A stretch of 9,837 nucleotides of DNA from Planctomycetota bacterium (GCA_014237955.1 JABABY010000004.1:1-9837), one strand, 5' to 3'. Positions 1-6,512 are shown, numbered from the stretch's first letter. The notes: generated from the sequence alone by a model not told the origin. A program made the numbers and translations.

Positions 1-43
1 CACCGTCACCGAGAGAATGAGTTTTAGTGGAGGAGAAGAATCG

Positions 44-280
44 ATGAGCGAGTGCAACCATTCTCTATCGCTCTTCAAGCAGATTGCCTGTGTCGGCATA
101 CTCGCTGCGTTGTTGTTCAGCACAGGCTGTCAGGTGAATGTTGGTGGCCAGACGCTACCGAGTCCATATTATTTAGATGACGATGTGCAATACTTTCCTC
201 CAGGACCGGAATTTCCTCTAGCCAATGAGGCTGCGGCCCAGGGGGTTCGAAGAGCAGAGGAAGGCATCCTGGACGAATAG
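44..280 (+). CDS. Small predicted lipoprotein, conserved hypothetical (planctomycete-like)
   Basis: A 78-residue protein of unknown function. The start at 44 is chosen over an in-frame ATG at 17 because GGAGGAG at 29-35 lies 8 nt before it. The N-terminus has one lysine (K12), then a hydrophobic stretch at about 14-25 ending in FSTGC, with Cys29 as the likely lipidated residue. The lipobox is imperfect: Ser, not Leu, at -3. The mature part is short, acidic and rich in Pro and Tyr (GQTLPSPYYL, DDVQYFPPGPEF, NEAAAQGVRRAEE) and has no recognisable catalytic motif. I recall short planctomycete proteins with the same GQTLPSPYYL-DDVQYFP-GPEF pattern; this is memory, not a search result. It would sit on a membrane facing the periplasm. 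An intrinsic terminator follows it, so it is not part of the methylamine operon. The gene is very likely real; lipidation is likely but not certain. Confidence 0.7.
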   Translation: MSECNHSLSLFKQIACVGILAALLFSTGCQVNVGGQTLPSPYYLDDDVQYFPPGPEFPLANEAAAQGVRRAEEGILDE

Positions 281-313
281 TTCCTCAGGAAAATCACCGA
301 CGAACAAATACGT

Positions 314-354
314 AAACGGCACACGCGGGGTAGATTAGCGGGTGCCGTTTTTTT
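314..354 (+). terminator. Rho-independent terminator after the small lipoprotein gene
   Basis: A perfect 9-bp stem pairs AAACGGCAC (314-322) with GTGCCGTTT (342-350). After one A/G mismatch, CGC (324-326) pairs with GCG (338-340). A run of seven T follows at 348-354. It lies 33 nt after the lipoprotein stop codon. On the minus strand only three T follow the stem, so it should act in the plus direction only. It separates the lipoprotein transcript from the mgs promoter downstream. Confidence 0.85.
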
Positions 355-419
355 GCGCTAATTGCTTCAGAGAAGCCCCACTGGCCCTTTCCCGCCCCGC
401 AGTAGATGCCTCCGGCCTA

Positions 420-449
420 TTGTCTTACTCATAAGCGCCCATTTATAAT
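420..449 (+). promoter_or_regulatory. Predicted sigma70-type promoter for the mgs-gmaS-mgd block
   Basis: A -35-like TTGTCT (420-425, 4 of 6 consensus) is separated by 18 nt from a perfect TATAAT (444-449). Transcription would begin near 456, giving a leader of about 50 nt before the mgsA GTG at 507. Within that leader GGAG (495-498) is 8 nt before the start codon. It is the only good promoter I see between the terminator at 314-354 and mgsA, and the gene spacing downstream suggests that it serves the whole block. I see no clear operator repeat or sigma54 (GG-N10-GC) element around it. The rest of the 281-506 gap holds only the terminator and unassigned sequence. Confidence 0.6.
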
Positions 450-506
450 TTGCTCCTTCCCAGCGGCAGGTCATAGTCGATTTTTAGCGGGAGTGGAGCG
501 CGCAAC

Positions 507-1403
507 GTGTGTGGCATCGTCGGTCTATTTTTGAAAAATCCATCGCTGCGTCCCGAGCTCGGTGCACGCTTATCTGAAATGCTCATTACCATGAGCGATC
601 GAGGTCCAGATAGCGCGGGCATTGCGATCTACGGCCAATCAGATTCTGGAAGAAGCAAGATTACGGTGCAGTCCGCAAATCCGGCCGATGATTTTTCTGC
701 TCTTTCTAATCAATTAGTTTCCCAGCTAGGCAAAGAGTTCCAGATTGAGATTAACGATACCCATGCCGTTCTTTCCGTTGAAAGTGGCGATGTCCAGTTT
801 GTGAAACAGGCTATCAAAGAACAGTTTTCTGGTTTGCGGATTATGAGTTCGGGTGAAGCAGTTGAAATGTACAAAGAGGTTGGCCCTCCTGCCGAGGTGG
901 TGCATCGTTTTGGTCTTGATCGGATGTCAGGCAGTCATGGAATCGGGCATACGCGGATGGCGACCGAATCGGCTGTGACGACACTCGGCGCCCATCCCTT
1001 TTCCACAGGGCCTGATCAATGCTTGGTGCATAACGGATCGCTTTCCAACCACAATAATCTACGTCGTCAATTGCGGCGGGCAGGAATTCACTTCGAGACA
1101 GAGAACGATACCGAGGTTGCCGCTGCCTATCTTTCCTCGCGAATCGACTGTGGAGTCTCGCTGGGCGACGCCTTAGAGGGTGCCTTGGAAGATTTGGATG
1201 GCTTTTACACATTTGTAGTCAGTACGCGCAATGGTTTTGGCGTATTGCGCGATCCGATTGCCTGTAAGCCTGCGGTGCTTGCGGAAACAGACGATTATGT
1301 AGCCTTTGGTTCGGAATACCGTGCCCTTGCAGACCTGCCCCGTATTAAGCAGGCGACCGTTTGGGAACCGGAGCCGGCAATGGTCTATTTCTGGGAGCAT
1401 TGA
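507..1403 (+). CDS. mgsA: N-methylglutamate synthase subunit A, class II glutamine amidotransferase
   Basis: A 298-residue Ntn-type amidotransferase, homologous to GlxB and to the N-terminal domain of glutamate synthase. The GTG start at 507 is fixed by the family: the next residue is Cys2 (MCGIVG), the nucleophile exposed when fMet is removed. Other motifs are RGPDSAG (32-38), GHTRMAT (147-153) for the glutamine carboxylate, HPF (163-165), HNGSLSNH (175-182) and END (199-201). By analogy with glutamate synthase it should cleave a gamma-glutamyl amide, here most likely the gamma-glutamylmethylamide made by GmaS, and pass methylamine to MgsC; this step is inferred. It is cytoplasmic and works with MgsB and MgsC, whose genes follow. 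mgsB starts 3 nt after its stop. A stand-alone sequence would be annotated only as a GlxB-like amidotransferase; context supplies the specific name. Confidence 0.88.
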   Translation: MCGIVGLFLKNPSLRPELGARLSEMLITMSDRGPDSAGIAIYGQSDSGRSKITVQSANPADDFSALSNQLVSQLGKEFQIEINDTHAVLSVESGDVQFVKQAIKEQFSGLRIMSSGEAVEMYKEVGPPAEVVHRFGLDRMSGSHGIGHTRMATESAVTTLGAHPFSTGPDQCLVHNGSLSNHNNLRRQLRRAGIHFETENDTEVAAAYLSSRIDCGVSLGDALEGALEDLDGFYTFVVSTRNGFGVLRDPIACKPAVLAETDDYVAFGSEYRALADLPRIKQATVWEPEPAMVYFWEH

Positions 1404-1406
1404 AAG

Positions 1407-2108
1407 ATGGCTACTTTTGACCTCGCCGATCGCCCACTGCGTGAATTGAATGCCGAACTTCACAGGCAGGCGGCCATTGTTCGAGAAGGAGGGACAGCTG
1501 AGAAGCAGTGGGAAATATTGAATTCGCGGGGAAGCCATGCGGTAGCAGTCGGTGTTGATGCGCCGCTGGATATCACCGTTCGAGGAAATGTCGGTTATTA
1601 CTGCGGTGGCATGAACCAGTCTGGTACGATTCGCATCGAGGGCTCGGCAGGCCCCGGCCTTGGTGAGAATATGATGTCGGGCATGATCTCCGTCTCGGGC
1701 AATGCCAGTCAGTATGCCGGTGCGACCGGAAGGGGCGGTTTGTTGGTGATCAACGGCAACGCCTCCTCCCGTTGCGGAATATCGATGAAAGGGATCGACA
1801 TACTCGTGCGGGGCAATGTCGGACATATGTCTGCTTTTTTGGCGCAGGCCGGAAATCTGGTCGTGCTCGGTGATGCGGGAGATTCGCTGGGCGACTCCAT
1901 TTACGAGGCACGACTGTTCGTACTCGGCCAAGTCAAGAGTCTTGGAGCCGACTGCATTGAAAAGGAGATGCGCAAAGAACATATCGCATTGCTCGAGAGT
2001 CTGTTAACCCGTGCCGGCATCTCTGATGTGACAGCGAGTGACTTTACCCGCTATGGTTCGGCACGAGAACTATATCATTTTGACGTTGATCGATCCGATG
2101 CCTATTAA
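1407..2108 (+). CDS. mgsB: N-methylglutamate synthase subunit B, GXGXG-domain protein
   Basis: A 233-residue protein corresponding to the C-terminal right-handed beta-helix domain of glutamate synthase (GXGXG family; GlxC-like). From about residue 55 to 180 it shows regular repeats of short beta strands closed by Gly-rich turns: RGNVGYYCGG (59-68), IRIEGSAGPGLG (75-86), ISVSGNASQYAG (94-105), LLVINGNASSRCG (112-124), ILVRGNVG (132-139), LVVLGDAGDSLG (151-162), LFVLGQVKSLG (170-180). There are no catalytic residues; in the large enzyme this domain is structural and helps join the amidase and FMN sites. The helical tail (about 184-222) is outside the repeat. The ATG is preceded by GGGAG (1393-1397) inside the end of mgsA, which suggests coupled translation. 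The gene sits between the other two synthase genes, matching the split-subunit arrangement in methylamine users and in glx loci. Confidence 0.88.
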   Translation: MATFDLADRPLRELNAELHRQAAIVREGGTAEKQWEILNSRGSHAVAVGVDAPLDITVRGNVGYYCGGMNQSGTIRIEGSAGPGLGENMMSGMISVSGNASQYAGATGRGGLLVINGNASSRCGISMKGIDILVRGNVGHMSAFLAQAGNLVVLGDAGDSLGDSIYEARLFVLGQVKSLGADCIEKEMRKEHIALLESLLTRAGISDVTASDFTRYGSARELYHFDVDRSDAY

Positions 2109-2141
2109 CAGGCTATTATCTGTAGGACATTTGGAATAAAC

Positions 2142-3470
2142 GTGACGTATACCAATCCATCCACCACACCGCGTAAGTCCTCGCGATTTGACGACTACAC
2201 ACTTTCGGAGATCCGCCGCGCGGCGGAAACCGGGATTTACGATATCCGCGGCGGCGGTACCAAGCGAAAAGTTCCCAGTTTTGATGAACTCCTCTTTATG
2301 GGAGCTTCCATGTCCCGATATCCGTTGGAGGGATATCGAGAAAAGTGTGCCACCGGTGTCGTGCTGGGTGATCGTTTTGCCAGCAAGCCACTGGAGTTGA
2401 AAATACCGATTACGATCGCGGGCATGAGTTTCGGTTCGCTCAGCGGCCCGGCCAAAGAGTCGCTCGGTCGGGGGGCGACCTTGGCTGGCACATCGACCAC
2501 CACCGGGGATGGTGGCATGACACCCGAAGAGCGGGAACACTCGAAGTTGCTGGTGTATCAGTATCTGCCTTCCCGTTACGGGATGAACCCGGATGACCTG
2601 CGCAAAGCAGATGCAATTGAAATTGTGGTCGGGCAGGGTGCCAAGCCGGGCGGTGGCGGCATGCTCCTGGGCCAAAAAATCTCCGAGCGTGTGGCGGAGA
2701 TGCGAACGCTGCCACCAGGTATCGACCAGAGATCTGCCTGCCGCCATCCAGACTGGACCGGCCCGGATGATCTGGCGATCAAGATTCTCGAACTTCGGGA
2801 AATCACCGATTGGGAAAAACCGATTTACATCAAGGTTGGAGGTGCGCGACCCTACTACGATACCGCTCTGGCGGTTAAGGCGGGCGCCGATGTCGTGGTC
2901 CTCGACGGGATGGAAGGTGCTACGGCGGCGACGCAGGAGGTTTTTATCGAACACGTCGGCCAGCCGACCATTGCCTGCATTCGGCCTGCCGTTGAGGCGC
3001 TGCAGGAGTTGGGCATGCACCACAAGGTCCAACTCGTCCTTTCCGGAGGTATCCGCAATGGGGCAGATGTCGCCAAAGCGATCGCACTTGGCGCCGATGC
3101 GGTTTCGATCGGCACCGCCGCACTGGTGGCCATCGGAGACAATGACCCACAATGGGAATCAGAATACAACAAGTTGGGGACGACTGCCGGTGCCTACGAC
3201 GATTGGCATGAGGGGACCGATCCGGCGGGGATCACCACCCAGGATCCGGAGCGGACAAGGCGTCTTGATCCCGGGGTTGGCGGTCGTCGACTGGCTAATT
3301 ATTTAAAGGTGATGGCACTTGAAGCGCAAACAATTGCCAGGGCCTGCGGCAAAAGTCACATCCACAACCTCGAGCCGGAAGATTTGGTCGCCCTGAGTGT
3401 CGAAGCGGCTGCGATGGCGAGGGTACCGCTCGCCGGGACCGATTGGATTCCGGGACAAAAGGGAGAATGA
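2142..3470 (+). CDS. mgsC: N-methylglutamate synthase subunit C, FMN-binding glutamate-synthase-like
   Basis: A 442-residue TIM-barrel flavoprotein matching the central FMN domain of glutamate synthase (GlxD-like). The GTG start is preceded by GGAA (2133-2136) and no better in-frame start lies near. Motifs: ITIAGMSFGSLSGPAKESLGRGA (90-112, core of the barrel entrance), TTTGDGGM (119-126), QGAKPGGGGMLLGQKI (165-180), IKVGGARPYYDTALAVKAGAD (230-250), VVVLDGMEGATAA (251-263), LVLSGGIRNGADVAKAIALGADAVSIGTA (298-326, FMN phosphate region) and PAGITTQDPE (361-370). Its four cysteines (69, 200, 279, 402) are scattered, and the CX5CX4C 3Fe-4S signature of glutamate synthase is absent; IGDNDP stands where the first ligand would be. 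It is predicted to form N-methylglutamate by reduction of the methylimine of 2-oxoglutarate at FMN. It could be misnamed glutamate synthase large subunit, but the lack of Fe-S ligands and the neighbours argue for MgsC. Confidence 0.9.
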   Translation: MTYTNPSTTPRKSSRFDDYTLSEIRRAAETGIYDIRGGGTKRKVPSFDELLFMGASMSRYPLEGYREKCATGVVLGDRFASKPLELKIPITIAGMSFGSLSGPAKESLGRGATLAGTSTTTGDGGMTPEEREHSKLLVYQYLPSRYGMNPDDLRKADAIEIVVGQGAKPGGGGMLLGQKISERVAEMRTLPPGIDQRSACRHPDWTGPDDLAIKILELREITDWEKPIYIKVGGARPYYDTALAVKAGADVVVLDGMEGATAATQEVFIEHVGQPTIACIRPAVEALQELGMHHKVQLVLSGGIRNGADVAKAIALGADAVSIGTAALVAIGDNDPQWESEYNKLGTTAGAYDDWHEGTDPAGITTQDPERTRRLDPGVGGRRLANYLKVMALEAQTIARACGKSHIHNLEPEDLVALSVEAAAMARVPLAGTDWIPGQKGE

Positions 3471-3567
3471 TGGGGCTTGCTGGGCGAGTCGGATCGATAG
3501 AGTTTTTTCAGACCGAGAAGTGTTGGATTCATTTAAACAAACCAAATTTTATGCAGGAATCGAATTG
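3471..3567 (+). other. mgsC-gmaS spacer, no gene
   Basis: This 97-nt gap is the largest inside the block. The gmaS frame stays open through it and back into mgsC (to 3397), but the N-terminal residues this would add (rich in Arg and Ser) do not resemble the family. A weak TTGGAT (3523-3528) with TTTTAT (3547-3552) at 18-nt spacing could be read as a promoter, but its start point would leave almost no leader before gmaS. I see no terminator stem here, so read-through from mgsC is expected. Confidence 0.5.
3555..3558 (+). promoter_or_regulatory. Ribosome binding site that decides the gmaS start
   Basis: AGGA lies 9 nt before ATG 3568. It supports this start over the longer open frame (from 3397), which would overlap mgsC and add 57 residues without family resemblance. 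Confidence 0.6.
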
Positions 3568-4926
3568 ATGGCTGAGCGCGAACAGATCCGCAAGCAGATG
3601 GCAAAAGATGGGGTCGAGTTTATTCTCGCCCAATTTGTAGATATTCACGGAACGGCCAAGGTAAAAATGGTCCCGGTCGACAGTTTTGATGACATGATCG
3701 ACGACGGTGCCGGTTTTGCTGGAGCTGCTGTCTGGGGCGTCGGGCAGGGACCCCATTCGCACGACATGCTTGCGCGGATCGACCTGGAGAGTTACACACC
3801 GCTGCCCTGGATGCCCAATACGGCCCGTTTTGCCGCCGATCTTTTTGTGGATGGAGATTCGCATCCATTCTGTCCGCGGACCAACCTGAAGCGGGTATTG
3901 GGCCAGGTTCGTGAGCAGGGTTATCTATTTAACGTTGGCATGGAGCCGGAACATTTTCTTGTAACCCGCGATGCGGATGGGAGAATCCAACCCTGGAATC
4001 CCGATTTGGCAGATACCCTGATCAAGCCGTGTTACGACTATCGTTCAATGGCACCGGCGATGGATTATCTTCAGGAGTTGACCCGTTCGTTGAACGGTCT
4101 TGGTTGGGGCGTTTACCAGACCGATCACGAAGATGCGAACGGCCAGTATGAAATAAACTTTGATTATCAGGACGCCCTGGTGACTGCGGACCGGATCACG
4201 TTCTTTAAGATGGCAACATCCCAAATTGCCAAAAAGTATTGCGCCATTGCCACCCATATGGCCAAACCGTTTTCGGATCAGACCGGTAGCGGTCTACATG
4301 TCCATTTTCATCTCGCGGATGGAGAGACGGGTGAAGGTGTGTTTGAAGATTCATCCGACAAACGGGGCTTGGGCTGTTCGAAGTTGGCCTACCATTTTAT
4401 TGGCGGTGTTTTGCATCACGCGCGCGCGCTATGTGCAGTAACGAGTCCAACAGTCAATTGCTACAAGCGGCTCAAATTGGGTGCGGGGCTTCAGTCGAGT
4501 CGCAGCGGTTATACCTGGACCCCCGCCTTCATCAGCTACGGCGACAACAATCGCACACAGATGATCCGTACGGCAGGTCCCGGCCACTTTGAAGATCGTA
4601 CGGTTTCCGCGGGTTGCAATCCCTATCTTGCCCTGGCCGCTTATGTGGCCGCTGGGATGGATGGTATTGCCAACAAGCGAGAACCGGGCGAGCCCAACTT
4701 GGGCAACATGTACGAACGAACGCTGGCAGAAATTGCCGCCGAGGGAACTAAAATTTTGCCCCAGTCTCTCCCGGAGGCGATTGCCGAACTCCGTGACGAC
4801 GAAGTCGTGTGCGGTGCTTTAGGAGTGATTGCCGAAGAGTTTATTGATTTGAAAACCCGCGAATACGAGACCTATGCAGGACAGGTTACCCCTTGGGAAA
4901 TCGATCAATACCTGACGTTTTTCTAA
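3568..4926 (+). CDS. gmaS: Gamma-glutamylmethylamide synthetase, glutamine synthetase fold
   Basis: A 452-residue cytoplasmic ligase: L-glutamate + methylamine + ATP gives gamma-glutamylmethylamide + ADP + phosphate. Length fits GmaS/GlnT enzymes (roughly 440-450). The N-terminal beta-grasp part has FILAQFVDIHGTAKVK (18-33), typical of this group. Glutamine synthetase (GS) catalytic features are kept: metal ligands in EPEHF (126-130), DHEDANGQYEINF (186-198, with E188 and E195), GSGLHVH (240-246), YKRL (299-302), NNRTQMIR (327-334), and E342/R344 before NPYLALAAY (351-359). The flap region differs from GlnA: where GS usually has YEAP, with its Glu at the ammonium site, this protein has LQSSRSGYTWTPAF (308-321). 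That fits GmaS-like enzymes, as I recall them, rather than an ammonium-using GlnA. It lies between the NMG synthase and NMG dehydrogenase genes, the strongest argument for methylamine as substrate. A GlnT-type glutamine synthetase remains possible. Confidence 0.87.
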   Translation: MAEREQIRKQMAKDGVEFILAQFVDIHGTAKVKMVPVDSFDDMIDDGAGFAGAAVWGVGQGPHSHDMLARIDLESYTPLPWMPNTARFAADLFVDGDSHPFCPRTNLKRVLGQVREQGYLFNVGMEPEHFLVTRDADGRIQPWNPDLADTLIKPCYDYRSMAPAMDYLQELTRSLNGLGWGVYQTDHEDANGQYEINFDYQDALVTADRITFFKMATSQIAKKYCAIATHMAKPFSDQTGSGLHVHFHLADGETGEGVFEDSSDKRGLGCSKLAYHFIGGVLHHARALCAVTSPTVNCYKRLKLGAGLQSSRSGYTWTPAFISYGDNNRTQMIRTAGPGHFEDRTVSAGCNPYLALAAYVAAGMDGIANKREPGEPNLGNMYERTLAEIAAEGTKILPQSLPEAIAELRDDEVVCGALGVIAEEFIDLKTREYETYAGQVTPWEIDQYLTFF

Positions 4927-4994
4927 ACAATCTATCACCCCCGTTTTTTCGCGACCCTTCTCTCTCTATTTCATTTCCCGGTTTCACCGGCCCC
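4927..4994 (+). other. gmaS-mgdA spacer, pyrimidine-rich
   Basis: This 68-nt gap is strongly C/T-rich on the plus strand (for example the run at 4955-4972) and has only a minimal CCGG-loop-CCGG hairpin at 4978-4990. There is no terminator-like stem with a T tract and no clear purine-rich ribosome binding site before ATG 4995. The mgdA frame is open back to an ATG at 4893, but that would overlap gmaS by 34 nt and add a Pro/Phe-rich leader with no family match. Confidence 0.4.
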
Positions 4995-6239
4995 ATGCCC
5001 CACCGTTTGCTCAAATTTGGCGTTAGTAAGGAACACCCGGAGCCCCGGATGTTCCATACACCTGCGCAACTCAAAGATGCATACGATGTTGTCATCATTG
5101 GCGGGGGTGGTCATGGTCTGGGGGCTGCTTACTATCTGGCCCGGGACCACGGTATTACGAACGTTGCCGTCATCGAAAAAGGGTATATCGGCGGTGGGGG
5201 GACCGGTCGTAATACAGCGATTGTCCGCTCCAATTATCTCACGAACGAAGGCGCCCGATTTTATCAGGCCAGCATCGATTTATTCCAGGACCTCTCGCGC
5301 GAATTGGATCTCAACTTATTTTACAGCGAGCGGGGCCATTTTACCCTGGCCCATTCACCCGCATCTCTGCGGACCCAGCGGTGGCGTGCCGAAGTGAACA
5401 AGCATCTCGGCATCGATAGTGAGGTGATCGGTCCTTCTGAGGTTAAGCGTTTGGTTCCGGAGATTGATTTGCAATGTGGCGGTCATTTGCCGTCGATCCA
5501 CGGTGCCCTCTATCATCCCCCCGGTGCGGTTGCCCGGCATGATGCGGTTGCCTGGGGATATGCCCGGGGTGCCGACCGTGCTGGTGTGGAGATCCATCAG
5601 CAGACAGAAGTGACCGACATTGAAATGCGCGATAATGCCGTCGTCGGAGTCCATACGGACAAAGGTTTTATCAAAACCAGAAAAGTCCTCTCGGCGGTTG
5701 CCGGCTGGACGACGGCGATCACTCCCATGGTGGGGCTGCGTACGCCGCTGACGGTCCATCCACTGCAGGCCGCGGTGAGCGAACCGCTCAAGCCGTGGCT
5801 GGACAAAATCGTCGTATCGGCGAGCTTGCATCTCTATGTGAGTCAGTCCTCCCGTGGCGAACTGGTCGCTGGCGCTTCTCTCGATCCCTATGAGTTGATT
5901 TCGATGCGGTCCACGTTGGATTTCACTGAGGGCGTTAGTGGTCACCTTGTCGATCTCTTCCCGATGTTGGGCGATATTAAGATCATGCGCCAGTGGGCGG
6001 GGCTCTCTGACATGACCCCCGATTTCTCACCCATCATGGGTACGACTCCAATTGACGGTTTTTATATCGATGCTGGTTGGGGTACCTGGGGATTTAAAGC
6101 GACCCCGATCAGTGGCAAAACAATGGCTGCCACGCTGGCCGAGGATAACGATCATGAACTGATCAAACCTTTCAACCTTTCGCGATTCAGTCGTTGGCAA
6201 TTGGTCGGTGAAAAAGGAGCTGCCTCAGTAGGGCATTAA
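4995..6239 (+). CDS. mgdA: N-methylglutamate dehydrogenase subunit A, SoxB-like flavoprotein
   Basis: A 414-residue DAO-family flavoprotein equivalent to the beta subunit of heterotetrameric sarcosine oxidase; it should hold the site where the N-methyl group of N-methylglutamate is oxidised. An FAD Rossmann motif opens at YDVVIIGGGGHGLGAAYYLA (30-49), followed by VAVIEKGYIGGGGTGRNTAI (58-77) and VRSNYL. ARHDAVAWGYARGAD (180-194) carries His182, which I align with the histidine that binds FMN covalently in sarcosine oxidase beta. The C-terminal FAD motif is DGFYIDAGWGTWGFKATPISG (354-374). The start at 4995 gives the usual family length (about 405-415) and keeps about 30 residues that SoxB proteins also have before the dinucleotide motif. 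ATG 5049 has a better ribosome site (GGAG 5039-5042) and would remove 18 residues, so the start is uncertain. Sarcosine oxidase beta is the generic name; mgs and gmaS upstream make N-methylglutamate the likelier substrate. Confidence 0.87.
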   Translation: MPHRLLKFGVSKEHPEPRMFHTPAQLKDAYDVVIIGGGGHGLGAAYYLARDHGITNVAVIEKGYIGGGGTGRNTAIVRSNYLTNEGARFYQASIDLFQDLSRELDLNLFYSERGHFTLAHSPASLRTQRWRAEVNKHLGIDSEVIGPSEVKRLVPEIDLQCGGHLPSIHGALYHPPGAVARHDAVAWGYARGADRAGVEIHQQTEVTDIEMRDNAVVGVHTDKGFIKTRKVLSAVAGWTTAITPMVGLRTPLTVHPLQAAVSEPLKPWLDKIVVSASLHLYVSQSSRGELVAGASLDPYELISMRSTLDFTEGVSGHLVDLFPMLGDIKIMRQWAGLSDMTPDFSPIMGTTPIDGFYIDAGWGTWGFKATPISGKTMAATLAEDNDHELIKPFNLSRFSRWQLVGEKGAASVGH

Positions 6240-6245
6240 AGACCG

Positions 6246-6512
6246 ATGAAGATTATCCACTGTCCGATCAATGGCCCGCGACCACTGCAGGAGTTCCATT
6301 TCGGTGGTCAGGTTCGCGAAATGCCTGTAGGTTCTCAAGTGAGTGATGCGGAGTGGGCAGACTACGTATTTAATCGTAGTGGCGAACCAGGCATCCAGTC
6401 CGAGTGGTGGTATCACACGCCGAGCGGCACCTGGTTCATCGCCGAGCGCGATTGCCAGAGCGATGAATGTATCCGTACATACCTGTATGGTGGACGGGAG
6501 AGCGATGCTTAA
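6246..6512 (+). CDS. mgdB: N-methylglutamate dehydrogenase subunit B, SoxD-like
   Basis: An 88-residue delta-type subunit of the sarcosine oxidase family, recognised by size, by its place between the SoxB-like and SoxA-like genes, and by sequence: CPINGPRPLQEFHFGG (6-21), DAEWADYVFNRSGEPG (34-49), SEWWYHTP (52-59), WFIAERD (63-69). In sarcosine oxidase this subunit binds zinc through CxxC near the start plus a His and a Cys further on. Here Cys6 is present, but the second Cys position is Asn9; His57 is present, but the later Cys position is Gly61 in SGTWF. Two other cysteines, Cys70 and Cys75 in RDCQSDECIRTY, follow. I recall the NGPR and WFIAERD pattern from other MgdB/SoxD-like proteins, so loss of the classic site may be typical of the subfamily. 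mgdC begins 8 nt before its end, which suggests coupled translation. Confidence 0.85.
   Translation: MKIIHCPINGPRPLQEFHFGGQVREMPVGSQVSDAEWADYVFNRSGEPGIQSEWWYHTPSGTWFIAERDCQSDECIRTYLYGGRESDA

Noticed and set aside
450..506. Possible riboswitch or attenuator in the mgsA leader
   Set aside because: The leader is only about 50 nt, with no stable stem or terminator-like structure and no motif I recognise.
1173..1982. 269-codon open frame on the minus strand
   Set aside because: It spans the mgsA/mgsB junction in antisense, has no family resemblance and no ribosome site of note; a shadow of two well-supported genes.
2070..3152. 360-codon open frame on the minus strand
   Set aside because: It lies antisense to mgsC, which has full family motifs. 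The antisense product has no recognisable domain and its length is explained by GC-biased codons.
3523..3552. Internal promoter before gmaS (TTGGAT, TTTTAT, 18-nt spacing)
   Set aside because: Both boxes are weak, and the start point would fall within about 10 nt of the gmaS ATG, leaving no room for the ribosome site.
3397..3567. Upstream extension of gmaS
   Set aside because: It would overlap mgsC by 74 nt and add residues unlike any GmaS N-terminus; ATG 3568 has a good ribosome site and gives normal length.
507..4926. Glutamate synthase plus glutamine synthetase (ammonium assimilation) reading of the first four genes
   Set aside because: The synthase is split into three subunits without Fe-S ligands or a GltD partner, the ligase has a non-GlnA flap, and NMG dehydrogenase genes follow directly.
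5355..5945. 196-codon minus-strand frame inside mgdA
   Set aside because: Composition is rich in Arg, His and Gln, as expected of an antisense shadow; the plus-strand gene is well supported.
6343..6504. Upstream extension of mgdC
   Set aside because: The added segment is mgdB read in another frame; ATG 6505 with GGGAG gives the expected SoxA length and N-terminal domain.
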